64,000 bases of DNA, taken from contig JAXCGZ010017034.1 in NCBI GenBank assembly GCA_037179515.1, forward strand, positions 120,806 to 184,805, in the 5' to 3' direction. This document shows, one piece after another, positions 34,832 through 50,438 of this stretch. The number at the start of each line of letters is the position of its first letter. Positions within the stretch are counted from its first letter, which is position 1. The notes beneath the pieces are model-generated. The model saw only the letters and a list, made by a program, of their open reading frames with translations. It did no database searches and was not told where the DNA came from. Origin of the DNA: Halocaridina rubra (taxonomy: Eukaryota > Arthropoda > Malacostraca > Decapoda > Atyidae). Made by a program: the position numbers and the translations under genes.

Positions 34832-37497
34832 TCATCTTCTTCTTCTTCGTCTACATCTTTTCCCACTTTTATGTGGGGTCGATGTTTCTGGCCAGTTTTC
34901 TCCATTTGTGTCTGTCCCATACCTCATCACCCAACAAACCTTTAGACCTCAAGTCGACATTGCCGCAATCCATCCACCTATGCTTTGGTCTCCCTCTCCT
35001 TCTCCTACCCTGTATAACCATTTCCATCACCCTCCTCCCAACATACTGTTCATCCCTCTTAACGACATGACCATACCATCTTAGTCTACTTTCTTGTATC
35101 TTATCTGATAGTTCTCTAACTTTTGAGGTACCTCTAATTTCCTCGTTTCTGATCTTATCGCTTCTTGTCACCCCACACATCCATCTCAACATCCTCATCT
35201 CTGCCACATCCAGTTTTTTCTCTTGTGTCTTCTTTATTGCCTATGCCTCTGCTCCATACATCATCGCAGGTCTCACAACTGTCTTATGTACTTTACCCCT
35301 CAACTTAATCCCTATTCTCCTGTCACACAGCACCCCAAACACTTTCTTCCAGTTCTTCATCCCGCTTGTACTCTGTGGATTATTTCTGACTCTAGGTCGC
35401 CATCCTCTGCTACTGTTGATCCCAAATACTTGAACTTTTCAACTCTTTTTAACACCTTCCCCTGCAAATTGACCTCCCCATCCTCATCATCTCTCAACCT
35501 CAAGTACTCTGTCTTCTTCCTGCTAATTTTCAGTCCTCTATCCTCCATCACTCTTCTCCACTCCTCAAGCTTCTCCTCCACTACATCGCGTCTGTTGCTA
35601 CACAGTACAATGTCATCTGCAAAGAGCATACACCATGGAGACTGATCTCTAATACCCTGGGTTACTACATCCAAGACCAGATCAAATAGATATAGACTCA
35701 AAGCAGACCCTTGATGCAGACCAACATTTACTGAGAGACTTTTCGTCAAGCCCACACTGCTCTTAACATTTGCCTCTACCCTCTCACACATATCTTGGAT
35801 GATTCTTACATATTTCTCAGGGACTCCCTTTCTCTAATACACCTCCACACCTCTTGGCGTGGTACTCGATCATATGCCTTTTCTAGGTCAATAAAGACCA
35901 TATGCAGCAATTTCCGCTTCTCCCGATGTTTTTCCATCATTTGTCTCGAGGCAAATATGGCATCCACTGTCCCACTTCCATGAAGCCAAACTGTTCATCC
36001 CCAATTGTCGTTACCTCTCTGAGTCTCCTCTCTATGATCTTCTCCCATATCTTCATAGTATGACTTAACAACTTTATACCTCTATAGCTTCCACACTCTT
36101 GAATGTCTCCCTTCCCTTTATAGATTGGGATGATTAAGCTTCCTCTCCACTCCTCTGGCATCTTTTCCTGACTAAAGATCTTTTGCATTAAGTCCCACAA
36201 GATATCTATGCCTTCCTCTCCAAGACTCTTCCATACCTCAACTGGCATCTTATCAGGTCTTGCTGCCTTTCCATTTTTCATTTTCCTTACTGCCCGCTCT
36301 ACCTCTCTTCTAGCCACTGTTGTTGTAACTGCTTCATTTGGAAGTTCATCTTCAAATACTGCTCTTGGGTTCTCTTCATTTAGTAATCCTTCAAAATAAG
36401 TTTCCCATCTGCTTTTTCTTTCATCCTCTTCTGCTAGAACTACTCCATAGTTATCCTTTATTTGTCTTACTTGGGTCAAGTCCTTGGTTGCAGCATCTCG
36501 GGCCTTGACAATTCGCCAAATTTTCTTCTCTCCTTCTGGTGTTTCCAGCTCTTCGTAGACTTCATTCAATTTCTCTGCCTTTGCTTTTGCTACTGATCTC
36601 CTTGCTTCCTTCTTTGCCTGCTTGTACTCTTCTTTATCCTGCTCCAGGCCTGATAAATCTGCCTTTTTCTTAGCTTCTTTCTTGTTCTTCACCTATTCTT
36701 GCACTTCCTCATTCCATCACCATGACTCTTCATCATTTGGGGGTTTCCTTCCTGATGACTTTCCAAGTACCTCCTCACCAACCCTCAAAATCACCTTACT
36801 ATTCTCTGTCCACCATTCTTGTAAATCTTCATGCAACCTTATCGCTTCCAACACTCTTCCCTTAAACATAGCTCTCAGTTACTACTCTCCTATGCTACAC
36901 TCTCCCCATTTATTACTTTACAGTTGCTAATCTCCTTCAGATGGTTTTTCCTACACAACAATAAATCTATCTGGCTCTCCCTTCCACCACTACTGTATGT
37001 AATCAATCTGTTTTCCTTTTTTTCATAGAATATGTTGACCAATGCCAGATCAAATGCCACTGGAAAATCAATCACTCTCTCTCCCCCTCATTTCTCTTGC
37101 CCACCCCCCAGCCCCCATGAACTCTACCTATCCCAGCCTCCCAATTCCCAAGTGGCCATTTAGATCTCCTCCCATAATTTCCCTCTCCCTTATAGGAATT
37201 GTTCGAAGCTCCTGGTCCATCTCCTCCCAAAATGCATCCTTCACCTTCACTGTACAACCAGTTTGTGGGTTATAGGCACATACCACATTGACTACCGTTT
37301 CTCCCAGTCCCAGCTTTAAACTCATAATTCTGTCACTCTTTCTATTCACACCAAGTAAGCTTTCCTTCAGGTCTTTGGATAGTATTATTCCTACACCATT
37401 CCTCCCTTCCTCATTTGCTCCACTATAGAACAATTTGCAACCCTCACTCAGTTCCCTCGCCTTATTTCCTTTCCACCTGGTCTCCTGCTGTTCTTAA
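34832..37497 (-). mobile_element. RTE-like LINE, nearly complete coding region
   Basis: On the minus strand: APE-type endonuclease (about 37490-37130: QETRW, then GGDLNGHLG), a long Lys/Glu-rich linker (36.7-36.4 kb), the RT fingers and motif A (VFIDLEKAYDRVP near 35890), RT with intact FADD (CMLFADDIVLCSNRRDVVEE, about 35625), thumb, and a C-terminus with LRWYGHVVKRDEQYVGRRVM. The 3' end is CATCGACCCCACATAAAAGT, then GTGGGAAAAGATGTAGACG and a GAAGAAGAAG repeat, which is RTE-like. Both RT catalytic motifs look intact, but several frameshifts split the ORF (for example near 35940 and 35800). The endonuclease N-terminus is missing. Confidence 0.88.
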
Positions 37498-37634
37498 CTG
37501 ACTGACATCATAGTTGAATATAAAAGCATTTTTGCCGTTTGAGATTAACACAGGTAATCATGCCCCCATCTTTGTAAGTTCCTATTGAATGCCTGTAGTA
37601 TACAAGGATAAACTAGAAAGTGATGCAAATCATC

Positions 37635-37636
<2 letters not shown>

Positions 37637-37667
<31 letters not shown>
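37637..37667. repeat. Poly-A tract
   Basis: An A homopolymer on the plus strand between the RTE-like LINE and the gypsy fragment. No plus-strand retroelement ending here is recognised. Confidence 0.9.
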
Positions 37668-37669
<2 letters not shown>

Positions 37670-37829
37670 GAGATTAAATTATCTAAGAGACCAAGGCATA
37701 GCCCCAATATTGCAGTGGAAAAAAAAAGTATGGCAACCTTTGACTATGTGTAGATTTGCACAAATTAAATTGAATAACCAAAGACAACAGGTTTCCCTTA
37801 TCTGTAATAGAGGATATATTATGCCACAT

Positions 37830-38700
37830 CAGCAGCGCTAGGTATTTCACTACACTCAGCCAGTCTACTTGCTGGTTATCACCAAGTAATCGTAGAGGAG
37901 AGCAGAAAATCCAAGCCTACTTTCTCCATGAATAACAAGCTATATGAAGAGAATGGCTTACCTTTTGGAATAAAGAACACCCCTAGTCATTCAAGTAAAC
38001 TTATGATAGCAATACTCCTTTGCCTCACTGGTAATGTAATGCTAGTATACTTAGATGACCTAGTCATAACTAGGAAAATGCTTGAAGAGCAAGTTCGAAA
38101 TTTGATTTCAGTTCTAGAGGTCTTAAGGAATATTAATCTCCAAGTAAAGTTACTTAAGTGTCAGTTTTTTAAGGCAGAAACAGAGTACTTAGGCCACAAT
38201 ATGTCATCTGCAGGGTGTTGCAGTATAGCATGATAAAATAAAGGACATAGAGAACATTCCTATATCCCTAACATACAAAGATATCAGGACTTTTCTCAGA
38301 GCTTGCTCATACTATTGTATGTTGAAAAATACACTGACATCTCCTAGCCCCTAGATAAACTATGTAATGTGCATAATATAACCTAACGTAATAAAAAAGA
38401 GTCAGATTTTAAATCTTTAAAGAATTCCTTAATGTCTTCTTAGGTGCTTGCTTATCCTATTCTATGTTTTGTGTGGCCTTAGACGTCGTCATCGGCTAGG
38501 TAGTGTAGCAAAGAGACAACAAGGGTAATGACAGACCTATCAATTTCACTTCCAAAGCACTGACAGACACCGAGAAGCAATATGCTACGATAAAGGGAGC
38601 AGTCCTCGCCATCGTGTTTGTGATGGAGAAACACAAATACTTTTTTTTAGGATACCCTATTGCAATCAGTAGTGACCCTTTACCTATAAAATACATAGGT
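37830..38700 (+). pseudogene. Ty3/gypsy pol fragment: RT and RNase H
   Basis: The frame 37928-38233, extended upstream, reads AGYHQVIVEESRKSKPTF, then NGLPFGIKNTP, VMLVYLDDLVITRKML (the YLDD catalytic box) and LLKCQFFKAETEYLGH, all diagnostic of gypsy-type RT. After a degraded connection region (38290-38480) comes RNase [21 protein letters not shown], then [14 protein letters not shown]. Such polymerases copy LTR retrotransposon RNA into DNA. No LTR, protease or integrase is attached; the fragment stops at the (TA)n at 38706. Confidence 0.82.
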
Positions 38701-38701
38701 A

Positions 38702-38844
<143 letters not shown>

Positions 38845-39334
38845 GTGTTCCCCCCCTTATCGCGGTAGTTCGGTTCCGGGACCCGGCGCGAACCAGGAAA
38901 ACCACAGAGTAGGATCAGCCTATATGTACATAGATATTTTAATTTATTTTTACGTTTACACTGTATAAACCCTCCCTGTACTGTTAACATACCACCCTTT
39001 ACTTCATAAATAACAGCATGCAACGTACATTTATATGAAAGTGATAGATAAAATTACGGTGAATGAAGTGGTTATTACATGACATACTCATGTACATAGG
39101 TATTTTACAATTATTTTTACGTTTACGTAGTGTATAAACCCTCCCTGCACTGTTAAAAAAACACCCTTTACATTATAAATAATAGCATGCAACGTAAATT
39201 TACATGAAAGTGATAGATAAAATTACGGTGAATGTAGTGGTAATTACATGACATACTCATGTACATAGGTATTTTACAATTATTTTTACGTTTACGTACT
39301 GTATAAACCCTCCCTGCACTGTATATACAGTACA

Positions 39335-39569
<235 letters not shown>

Positions 39570-39965
39570 CAACACTCTACGGTGTTTGATATCCACGTTT
39601 CACTATCTCGTCCAGAAAACTCAAGTGCATTAACACTGAGAAATACTCCATGAAGATTGTTTAGTCTGTTCTAGCAAAGAGACATTGGCTTACCACCTGC
39701 AACTAAAGTTTCTATGTATTCCATGAAGTTCGATCTCGCAATCTTACTCCTTATAAGATGACTAGCATTGAAAGACCTTGTACATTAAGATATTCGCCAA
39801 AAATCCAAGCCTGTAAAGGTGATTATCTCAAAATATCTCGGATAAATTACAATGAAAACAATAAGGTAAGAATACCATAATTAAACTTACAGCAGGTCAT
39901 TAATCTTTACAATATCCATAAAATTTACCAATATTTTGTACATTTAAGTCAAGATATAGAGACAA
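39570..39965. other. Single-copy segment embedded in the E1 array
   Basis: It starts CAACACTCTACGGTGTTTGA (a small hairpin: AACAC...GTGTT) and ends in AGACAAAGAAATAATT. It matches nothing else I see in the window and has no frame. Tandem units resume at 39966. Confidence 0.5.
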
Positions 39966-40751
39966 AGAAATAATTATTTTTACGTTTACGTACTGTATAA
40001 ACCCTCCATGCACTGTTAAAAAAACACCCTTTACATTATAAATAACAATAAGCAACGTAAATTTACATGAAAGTGATAGATAAAATTACGGTGAATGAAG
40101 TGGTAATTACATGACATACTCATGTACATAGGTATTTTACAATTATTTTAAGTTTACGTACTGTATAAACCCTCCCTGCACTGTTAAAAAAACACCCTTT
40201 ACATTATAAATAACAGCAAGCAACGTAAATTTACATGAAAGTGTTAGATAAAATTACGGTGAATGAAGTGGTAATTACATGACATACTCATGCACATAGG
40301 TATATTACAATTATTTTTACGTTTACACTGTATAAACCCTCCTTGTACTGTTAACAAACCACCCTTTACTTCATAAATAACATCATGCAACGTAAATTTA
40401 TATGAAAGTGATAGATATAATTACGGTGCATGAAGTGGTAATTACATGACATACTCATGTACATAGGTATTTTAAAATTATTTTTACGTTTAAGTACTGT
40501 ATAAACCCTCCCTGCACTGCTAAAAATAACACCCTTTACATTATAAATAACAGCAAGCAACGTAAATTTACATTTTCAATAAAAAAATTAAAATACTGAA
40601 AATTTTTAGTTTTTCAATATTTTAATATTTTTGCGTATACCCATAAAATAAAATAATTTATATAAAAAAAAAAAAAAAAAAAAAAACGCGATACAGTAAG
40701 AACGCGAACCAAGAAACGCGAATGATCGGGGGAACACTGTATATATATATA

Positions 40752-42048
40752 CAGTGTTACCCCGGTTATTCGCGCTTCTTGGTTCGCGTTCTCACTCTAT
40801 GGCTTTTTTTTTTTTTATAAATTATTATCTTATTTTATGGGTATACACAAAAATATTAAAATATTGAAAAATAACATTTTCAGTATTTTCATTTTTTTTT
40901 TTAAATTTACGTTGCATGCTGTTATTTATAATGGAAAGGGTGTTTTTTTTAACAGTGCAGGGAGGGTTTATACAGTTCGTAAACGAAAAAATAATTGTAA
41001 ATGAGTAAGTGTGTCACGTCATCATCACCTCATTCATGGTAATTTTATCTAGCACTTTCATAAAAATTTACGTTCCTTGCTTTTATTTATAATGCAAAGG
41101 GTGTTTCTTTAACAGTGCAGGGAGGGTTTATACAGTACGTAAACGAAAAAATAATTGTAAATGAGTATGTATGTCACGTCATTATCACCTCATTCACCGT
41201 AATTTTATCTATCACTTTCATAAAAATTTACGTCGCTTGCTGTTATTTATAATGTAAAGGGTGCTTTTTTAACAGTGCCAGGAGGGTATATACAGTACGT
41301 AAACGAAAAAATAATTGTAAATGAGTATGTATGTCACGTCATTATCACCTCATTCACCGTAATTTTATCTATCACTTTCATAAAAATTTACGTTGCTTGC
41401 GTTTATTTATAATGTAAAGGGTGTTTTTTTAACAGTGCAGGGAGGGCTTATACAGTACGTAAACGAAAAAATAATTGTAAATGAGTATGTATGTCACGTC
41501 ATTATCACCTCATTCACCGTAATTTTATCTATCACTTTCATAAAAATTTACGTTGCTTGCTGTTATTTATAATATAAAGGGTGTTTTTTCAACAGTGCAG
41601 GGAGGATTTATACAGTACATAAACGAAAAAATAATTGTAAATGAGTATGTATGTCACGTCATCATCACATTCACGGTAAGTTTTCCTATCACTTTCATAA
41701 AAATTTACGTTGCTTGCTGTTATCTATAATGCTAAGGGTGTTTTTTCTAACAGTGCAGGGAGGATTTATACAGTACGTAAACGAAAAAATAATTGTAAAT
41801 GATATGTATGTCACGTCGTTATCACCTCATTCACTGTAATTTTATCTATCACTTTCATAAAAATTTACGTTGCTTGCTGTTATTTATAATGTAAAGGGTG
41901 TTTTTTTAACAGTGCAGGAGGGTTTATACAGTGTAAACGTAAAAATATATTAAAATATCTATGTACATATAGGCGGATCCTACTTCGCGGATTTCCTGGT
42001 TCGCGGCGGGTCCGGAACCGAACTACCGCGATAAGTGAGGCAACACTG
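40752..42048. mobile_element. Non-autonomous Tigger-like element E2, mirror of E1
   Basis: The left end CAGTGTTACCCCGGTTATTC equals the right end of E1 inverted. The right end (CGCGATAAGTGAGGCAACACTG region) equals the left end of E1 inverted. Only TATATATATATA separates E1 from E2, so the pair is a large imperfect palindrome. The body is a regular tandem array at 40910-41950. Confidence 0.85.
40910..41950. repeat. 160-bp tandem array inside E2 (seven units)
   Basis: The marker AACAGTGC recurs at 40951, 41111, 41271, 41431, 41591, 41749 and 41908, giving periods of 160, 160, 160, 160, 158 and 159 bp. Units carry ATTTTATCTATCACTTTCAT, TTTACGTTGCTTGCTGTTAT and CAGTACGTAAACG blocks. The same unit, more diverged, is in E1, E3, E4, E5b and E7, mostly one to three copies each. 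Confidence 0.93.
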
Positions 42049-42049
42049 T

Positions 42050-42451
<402 letters not shown>

Positions 42452-43193
42452 CTAGTTCTCAGAATAACGCCTAGATAGGTTCTCAGAAGTGTCGGGTAAA
42501 TGGAAAATAGCGTGAAAAAACGAATTATTTTCCATAAGACACAAATGATAAAGGGCATAGATACGTTCCAAACCTTACATAGACACACCATGCCAAAGAT
42601 ATAAGATAAGTAAAAAACATATTTTATTACTACATAGCAAAGCTGAAAGCCCTGTATCTATTTTTAAGAGTATACAAAAGATATTCATATTCACTTTACA
42701 GCTAGAAATTAACATACATTACTATACTTTATTATGCAGTGGGCAACAGTTATACAGTACACTGGGACATGCATGGTGGCAGTAAGCAAGTAACTTATGT
42801 GGTAGAAGAGGAGGAGGATGCAGGAGAACGAACCTCTATCTGCAAATGTATACAAAGATAAAATAAGAATTACATATAACCAAAGCAAGACTAAAAAACG
42901 AAAAAAAAAATTACTTATGCAATGCCTAAATCTACCATATGACAGATTAAATAAACTTAATCTACATTCTCTAGAGAGACACAGAGTTAGGGGGGATATG
43001 ATTGAGGTGTATAAATGGTTTAAAGGGATTAACAAGGGTGATATTAATAAAGTTTCAAAAACTCATGATCAAACCAGAACTCGTAATGGGTAATGGATTT
43101 AATCTTGATAAATTTAGGTTCAGAAGGGAAATTGGTGAAAATTAGCTTGGTAATACCGTAGAGTATGTAGATTAGATAGACATATGACAGAGG

Positions 43194-43290
43194 TAGGGTG
43201 AGTGTATATATAATGTATAATGATGATGATCTTTTCTTATCGTAATCCTCTTTGTACTGGTGGAAGAAGCCTCCGCGGGTGCTTATTTAC

Positions 43291-43323
<33 letters not shown>

Positions 43324-43444
43324 CATTATTATTATTTTTTTTTTTTAATATAGTAAATAAGCCCCCGCAGAGGCTTCTTCCACCAGTACAAAGAGGATTA
43401 CGATAAGAAAAGATCATCATCATTGTACATTATATATACACCCA
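43194..43444. repeat. Large inverted repeat (about 95-bp arms)
   Basis: The left arm (from about 43194 to 43292, with CTTTTCTTATCGTAATCCTC and TGTACTGGTGGAAGAAGC) is repeated inverted at 43351-43444 with only a few mismatches. The loop is (TTA)n plus poly-T. Half copies are at about 15552-15640 and 42280-42325. Confidence 0.92.
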
Positions 43445-43467
43445 CCCTATTGGGTAGAATAGAATGT

Positions 43468-43503
<36 letters not shown>

Positions 43504-43627
43504 TCTTTAATTAACTCTTGTTCATTCAACCAAAACTACATTATTTATTGCAAAAATAATGGCTTAATTACAAATTCGTAATAATAATAATCTCCACAAT
43601 CATCATCAAAGGAAAATTATTGTTAAA

Positions 43628-43687
<60 letters not shown>

Positions 43688-43689
43688 TT

Positions 43690-43938
43690 ATAATAGTAAT
43701 AATATCTAAGGAGAATTTTTGGAATAAACATCATGAGAGTAATGCAGAGGTATATTAAAACCCAGCAGAGAGCTGGATATTCATTACACATCTTTTATAA
43801 TCCCTTCACATCTGACAGGTCATTACACTCTCCATCTGTTTCTCTTTACAGCCTGATAAAGGCTGTTTTATTTTATAATTTTTTGGTCTATCCTGGTGTC
43901 ACAATATTTTTTTTTCTCTCTCTCTCTCTCTCTCTCTC
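43690..43938 (+). repeat. GTGTCAC-tailed repeat and (TC)n
   Basis: It follows a long TAA run (43625-43687). It reads TAAGGAGAATTTTTGGAATA ... CTGGATATTCATTACACATC ... TCCTGGTGTCACAAT and ends in a T-rich/TC tract. This is one of the eight clear copies. Confidence 0.85.
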
Positions 43939-44047
43939 CCGCGAAATCCGAGTTTTTTTACTATTATTTTTGGGGGGCGTTATTGCAATTTCGCGGATAA
44001 AAATATCGCGTATAAAAGGAACAAGGTGTATATATATAATATATATA

Positions 44048-46989
<2,942 letters not shown>

Positions 46990-47134
46990 TGTGTATATAT
47001 ATACACCTTGTTCCTTTTATACGCGATTTTTTTATATGCGAAATTGCAATAACGCCCCCTAAAATTAATAGTAAAAAATTCGGAATTCGCGAATAACGCC
47101 CCCCCCCCATTATTATTATTATTTTTTTTTTTTT

Positions 47135-47339
47135 TTATTGTGACAACAGGATGGACCAAAATATTATAAAATAAAACAGCCTTTATCAGGCTGTAAAGAG
47201 AAACAGATGGAGAGTTTAATGACCTGTCAGATGTGAAGGGATTATAAAAGATGTGTAATGAAGATCCAGCTCTCTGCTGGGTTTTAATATACCTCTGCAT
47301 TACTGTCATGATGTCTATTCCAAAAATTCTCCTTAGATC

Positions 47340-47395
<56 letters not shown>

Positions 47396-47539
47396 TTTAA
47401 CAATAATTTTCCTTTGACGATGATTGTGGAGACTATTATTATTATTATTATTATTAATATTATTATTACGAATTTTTAATTAAACCATTATTTTTACAAT
47501 AAATAATGTAGTTTTGGTTGAATGAACAAGAGTTAATTA

Positions 47540-47584
<45 letters not shown>

Positions 47585-47585
47585 T
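47135..47585 (-). repeat. GTGTCAC-tailed cassette with TTA and TC tracts
   Basis: Minus-strand copy of the cassette: tail near 47135, main block to 47340, (TTA)n, the CACAATCATCGTC block, (ATT)n, then a block with ACAATAAATAATGTAGTTTT and GAATGAACAAGAGTTAATTA ending in (TC)n. The same outer block occurs at 43.5, 49.65 and 54.88 kb. Confidence 0.85.
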
Positions 47586-48039
47586 CTTTTCACTAACATT
47601 ATATAGAATATATGTATATTAAAAGGAGAATAGTCTTACAAACAACGCATACATCTGTTACTTTACAAGCTGATGAGTCGTTTGGGGCAGCAAATGATAA
47701 ATATTATAATGCACTTTTAATAAAAACGTTAATGAGTTAAAAGACCGTTAAATTAATTTCCTTTCCACGAATCCTTTGTAATGTCTCTCTTAAACAGGAA
47801 TTAGGTAGAAATTTTTCATCTTATTATGTAAATACAATTATTGCTTTAGTCTTAATCACGTTCATTACAGTGCTCATTTTAAAGGTAATAAACCTAAGTT
47901 TTAATTCGTTTTTTGTGAAGAAATATGAGAGAGAGAAAGAGAGAGAGAGAGTAATTGGATACATTTTATTAACAAATTTGTCATTCAGAAACCAGATTCA
48001 AATTTGAAAATGGAGGATGCAAAACACGTGTTCTGAAAA

Positions 48040-48690
48040 TAATAAGAACATAAGAATAGGGGACACTGCAACATGCTTACTGGCACAGTACAGTGGTAAC
48101 GCGCTGGCTTCGCATTCACGAGGTCGAAAGATCGGTTCCCGTCCAAGACCGAGAGTTTAAGCTGTTTACTGGCAGGAACTGCTGTGGTTGGACACCACAG
48201 TGGGGGGTTGGGGCTTACCCTGGCTGACGAATACCCATTGTATTGAAATGGAAATAAAGTTTGTTTTTAGTTTGTTTGTTTGATATTTTCAGCATGTCTA
48301 ACCTATTCTATTCTACTCTACCTATTTATTCTATTTTTCTTTTTATGATTTTTCTAATAAACACTAATCTATTCATACCCACCCTACCTCTGTCATATGT
48401 CTATCTAATCTACATTTGAAGGTGTCTAAGGTATTGGCATTTATTATCCTACTAGAAATACTCTACGGTATTACCAAGCCAATTTTCACCAATTTCCCTT
48501 CTGAACCTAAATTTATCAAGATTAAATCCATTACTCATTACGAGTTCTGGCTTGATCATGAATTTTTAAAACTTTATTAACATCACCCTTGTTAGTCCCT
48601 TTAAACCATTTATACACCTCAATCATATCCCCCCTAACTCTGTGCCTCTCTAGAGAATGTAGATTAAGTTTTTTTTTAATCTGTCATATG
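48040..48690 (-). mobile_element. CR1-like LINE tail interrupted by a SINE
   Basis: Minus-strand frames read LERHRVRGDMIEVYKWFKG, then NKGDVNKV, and the 3' UTR ends in the CTTATGTTCTTATT-like tail near 48045. The SINE at 48087-48282 sits in the 3' UTR. The equivalent intact stretch is at about 5030-5090. Confidence 0.78.
48087..48282 (+). mobile_element. tRNA-derived SINE, copy 1
   Basis: It begins with a Pol III box A-like AGTACAGTGGTAACGCGC and a box B-like GATCGGTTCCCGTCC. The body has GGCAGGAACTGCTGTGGTTG and the tail is AAATGGAAATAAAGTTTG with TTTG repeats. A second copy at 55699-55897 is about 95% identical by eye. It is inserted in the LINE 3' UTR in the opposite orientation. Confidence 0.85.
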
Positions 48691-49191
48691 GTAGATTTAG
48701 GCATTGCATAATTATTTTATTTTTCGTTTTTTAGTCTCGCTTTGGTTATTTATAATTCTTATTTTATCTTTATATACATTTGCAGATAGAGGCTCGTTCT
48801 CCTGCATCCTCCTCCTCTTCTACCACATAAGTTACTTGCTCACTGCCAACATGCATGTCCCAGTGTACTGTATAACTGTTGCCCACTGCATAATAGAGCA
48901 AAGTATAGTAATGTATGTTAATTTCTAGCTGTAAAGTGAATATGAATATCTTTTGTATACTCTTAAAAATAGATACAGGGCTTTCTGCTTTGCTATGTAG
49001 TAATAAAATATGTTTTTTTACTTATCTTATATTTTTGGTATGGTGTGTCTATGTAAGGTTTGGAACGTATCTATGCCCTTTATCATTGTTTCCTATGGAA
49101 AATGACTCGTTCTTTCACGCGATTTTCCATTTACCCGACACTTCTGAGAACCGATCTAGGCGTTATTCCGAGAACTAGGTGTATATATATA

Positions 49192-49271
49192 CAGTGTTGC
49201 CTCCCTTATCGCGGTAGTTCGGTTCCGGGACCCGGCGTGAACCAGGAAAATCGCGAAGTAGGATCAGCCTT

Positions 49272-49315
<44 letters not shown>

Positions 49316-49720
49316 AGATGATTATGACACCAGGACAGGCCAAAAATTATAAAATAAAACGGCCTTTATCAGGCTGTAAAGAGAAACAGAGATGGAGAGT
49401 GGGATGACCTGTCAGATGTGAAGGGATTATAAAAGATGTGTAATGAATATCCAGCTCTCTGCTGGGTTTACTATACCTCTGCATTACCTTCATGATGTCT
49501 ATTCTAAAACTTCTCCTTAGATCTTATTATTATTATTATTGGCAACAATAATTTTCCTTTGATGATGATTGGGGAGATTATTATTATTATTATCATTATT
49601 ATTATTATTATTATTATTATTAATAAAATCATCATCATTAATACTACGGATTCGTAATTAAACCATTATTTTTACTATAAATAATGTAGTTTTGGTTGAA
49701 TGAACAAGAGTTACTTAAAG

Positions 49721-49804
<84 letters not shown>

Positions 49805-49985
49805 TCTACCCAACCCCCCACACTCTCTTTGTCCCAGCCAACTAGGGAGGGGCACTTTACACAGTTATTAAAAGTAAATAAACCAACAGATGTACAAACA
49901 ATGATGAGCCCTTAATAATAATAATAATGATGATGATGATAATAACTCCACAATCATCATCACAGGAAAATTATTGTTGCCAATG

Positions 49986-50046
<61 letters not shown>

Positions 50047-50350
50047 GATCTAAGCAGAATTATTGGAATAGACATCATGAAAGTAATGCAGAGGTATATT
50101 AAAACCCAGCAGAGAGCTGGATATTCATTACACATCTTTTATAATCCCTTCACATCTGACAGGTCATTACACTCTCCATCTCTGTTTCTCTTTACAACCT
50201 GATAAAGTCTGCTTTATTTTATCATTTTTTGGCCCATCCTGGTGTCACAATAATTTCTTTATTTTTTTTAATTTTTTTTTTCCCCCAAAAAAACAAAAAC
50301 CGCGATACAGTGAGAACGCGAACCAAGACACGCGAATAACCGGGGTAACA

Positions 50351-50353
<3 letters not shown>
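49192..50353. mobile_element. Tigger-like element E5a filled with a cassette palindrome
   Basis: The left end CAGTGTTGCCTCCCTTATCG and right end GGGGTAACACTG are E-type ends flanked by TA tracts. After 80 bp of terminal sequence the body is replaced by a poly-T and the inverted cassette pair at 49311-50258. No 160-bp units or coding remain. Confidence 0.75.
49311..50258. repeat. Palindromic pair of GTGTCAC-tailed cassettes
   Basis: The minus-oriented cassette (49311 to about 49720) and plus-oriented cassette (about 49803 to 50258) face away from a central (TC)n (49722-49802). Matching blocks include AGATGTGTAATGAATATCCA with its inverse at about 50115, and the CAATCATCATC blocks flanked by TTA/TAA repeats on both sides. 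The outermost ends are the GTGTCAC tails. The blocks next to the TC centre differ between arms. Confidence 0.85.

Positions 50354-50435
<82 letters not shown>
50354..50435. repeat. (TA)n microsatellite between E5a and E5b
   Basis: A TA run joins CACTG to CAGTG, exactly as between E3 and E4. Confidence 0.97.

Positions 50436-50438
<3 letters not shown>

Larger units (their letters stand above)
47004..49181. mobile_element. CACC...GGTG element, copy 3 (inverted, 2178 bp)
   Basis: The left end is CACCTTGTTCCTTTTATACG and the right end GAGAACTAGGTG, so orientation is opposite to copy 2. Only a short GTGTATATATATA separates it from E4, and only TATATATATA from the next CAGTG end at 49192. It contains a GTGTCAC-tailed repeat (minus), TTA and TC tracts, a 300-bp block shared with 55.05-55.27 kb, a CR1-like LINE tail (minus) and a SINE. 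Confidence 0.8.

Noticed and set aside
37830..38700. Treating this gypsy RT fragment and the element at 59.2-60.9 kb as one split element
   Set aside because: They lie 20 kb apart with unrelated transposons between, and the latter has its own two LTRs and a direct internal deletion junction.
40910..41950. Regular array with spaced repeats, superficially like a CRISPR array
   Set aside because: Units are contiguous 160-bp tandem repeats without unique spacers, in eukaryotic DNA inside a transposon.
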